Assembly (NCBI GenBank): GCA_947476405.1
Contig: CANJQG010000072.1
Coordinates: 1 to 6,072 of the forward strand
Source: Thiotrichales bacterium
Lineage (GTDB): Bacteria; Pseudomonadota; Gammaproteobacteria; Francisellales; CACEW01
Direction of reading: 5' to 3'
DNA length: 6,072 nt
The translations under genes were made by a program, and so were the position numbers. Shown here one piece after another: positions 5,935 through 6,072 of the stretch (the first letter of the stretch is position 1; the number at the start of each line of letters is the position of its first letter). The notes under the pieces were generated by a model. The model saw only the letters and a program-made list of their open reading frames with translations. It was not told where the DNA came from and searched no databases.

Positions 5935-6072
5935 TGAACTCAGCCAAAATCTTCTGAATCAATGGCTGATTGGGAAACAGCACTTCATAATGTCCATTCG
6001 GCCAGCTGGCCACCTGAGCGACAATAATTTCATTTTTTGCAGGAACCCACATCAATATACTGGTATAGCCAT
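5924..6072 (-). CDS. C-terminal end of a probable serine hydrolase (beta-lactamase-like), cut by window edge
   Basis: The minus strand is open from the right edge to a TAA at 5926-5924 in the frame whose first complete codon begins at 6070, giving 48 residues with no start in view. The other two minus-strand frames close within 45 bases of the edge. It begins GYTSILMWVPAKNEIIVAQV, which resembles the C-terminal strand pair of class C beta-lactamase-like serine hydrolases (glycine-rich turn, aromatic strand, P-x-x-N turn, then a hydrophobic strand). The rest is a short helical tail ending AEFSGS. The catalytic Ser-x-x-Lys region would be outside the window, so the family call is tentative. The end overlaps the acyltransferase start by 11 bp, consistent with membership of the same operon. 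Confidence 0.6.
   Translation of the reverse strand, partial: GYTSILMWVPAKNEIIVAQVASWPNGHYEVLFPNQPLIQKILAEFSGS

Noticed and set aside
1..6072. tRNA genes, CRISPR arrays, insertion sequences or attachment sites
   Set aside because: No cloverleaf-like segment, regularly spaced repeats, terminal inverted repeats or transposase motifs were seen on either strand; coding sequence fills essentially the whole window.

Overview
The window is a gene-packed piece of a bacterial chromosome or accessory island, with about mid-40s % GC by eye (not computed). It has ATG starts plus one GTG start, and Shine-Dalgarno-like sequences (GGAG, AAGGAG, GAGGG). Protein styles suggest a gammaproteobacterium. The tandem-GNAT protein in particular reminds me of Legionellales proteins, but I cannot verify that without a search. 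I see no RNA genes, IS elements, CRISPR arrays, repeats or terminators.

Layout: bases 1-1381 hold two overlapping plus-strand genes. The first is an EamA/DMT-type membrane transporter whose N-terminus is cut by the left edge. The second is an isochorismatase-fold hydrolase that has Ala where the family nucleophile Cys normally lies. From 1378 to the right edge, seven genes are packed head to tail on the minus strand. In transcription order (right to left) they are: the C-terminal end of a probable serine hydrolase (cut by the right edge), an acyltransferase-3 membrane protein, a single-domain GNAT acetyltransferase, a tandem two-domain GNAT protein, a PhzF-family protein with altered active-site motifs, an NTF2/SnoaL-like small protein, and a tropinone-reductase-like short-chain dehydrogenase. 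Successive genes overlap by 11-14 bp or are separated by 1, 1 and 11 bp, so this is almost certainly one translationally coupled operon with its promoter beyond the right edge. The plus and minus strings converge with overlapping stop codons (1378-1381), leaving no room for a dedicated terminator between them.

How the genes may work together is inference. The minus-strand set has the look of small-molecule tailoring or detoxification: a reductase, an isomerase-fold protein, an NTF2-fold protein, four acyl-transfer domains and a serine-hydrolase-like protein. The neighbouring plus-strand pair supplies an exporter-type transporter and a hydrolase-fold protein. There is no synthase, NRPS/PKS, regulator or resistance gene of known type in view, so no substrate can be named. 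The strongest oddities are the two enzyme-fold proteins (isochorismatase-like and PhzF-like) that lack canonical catalytic residues.
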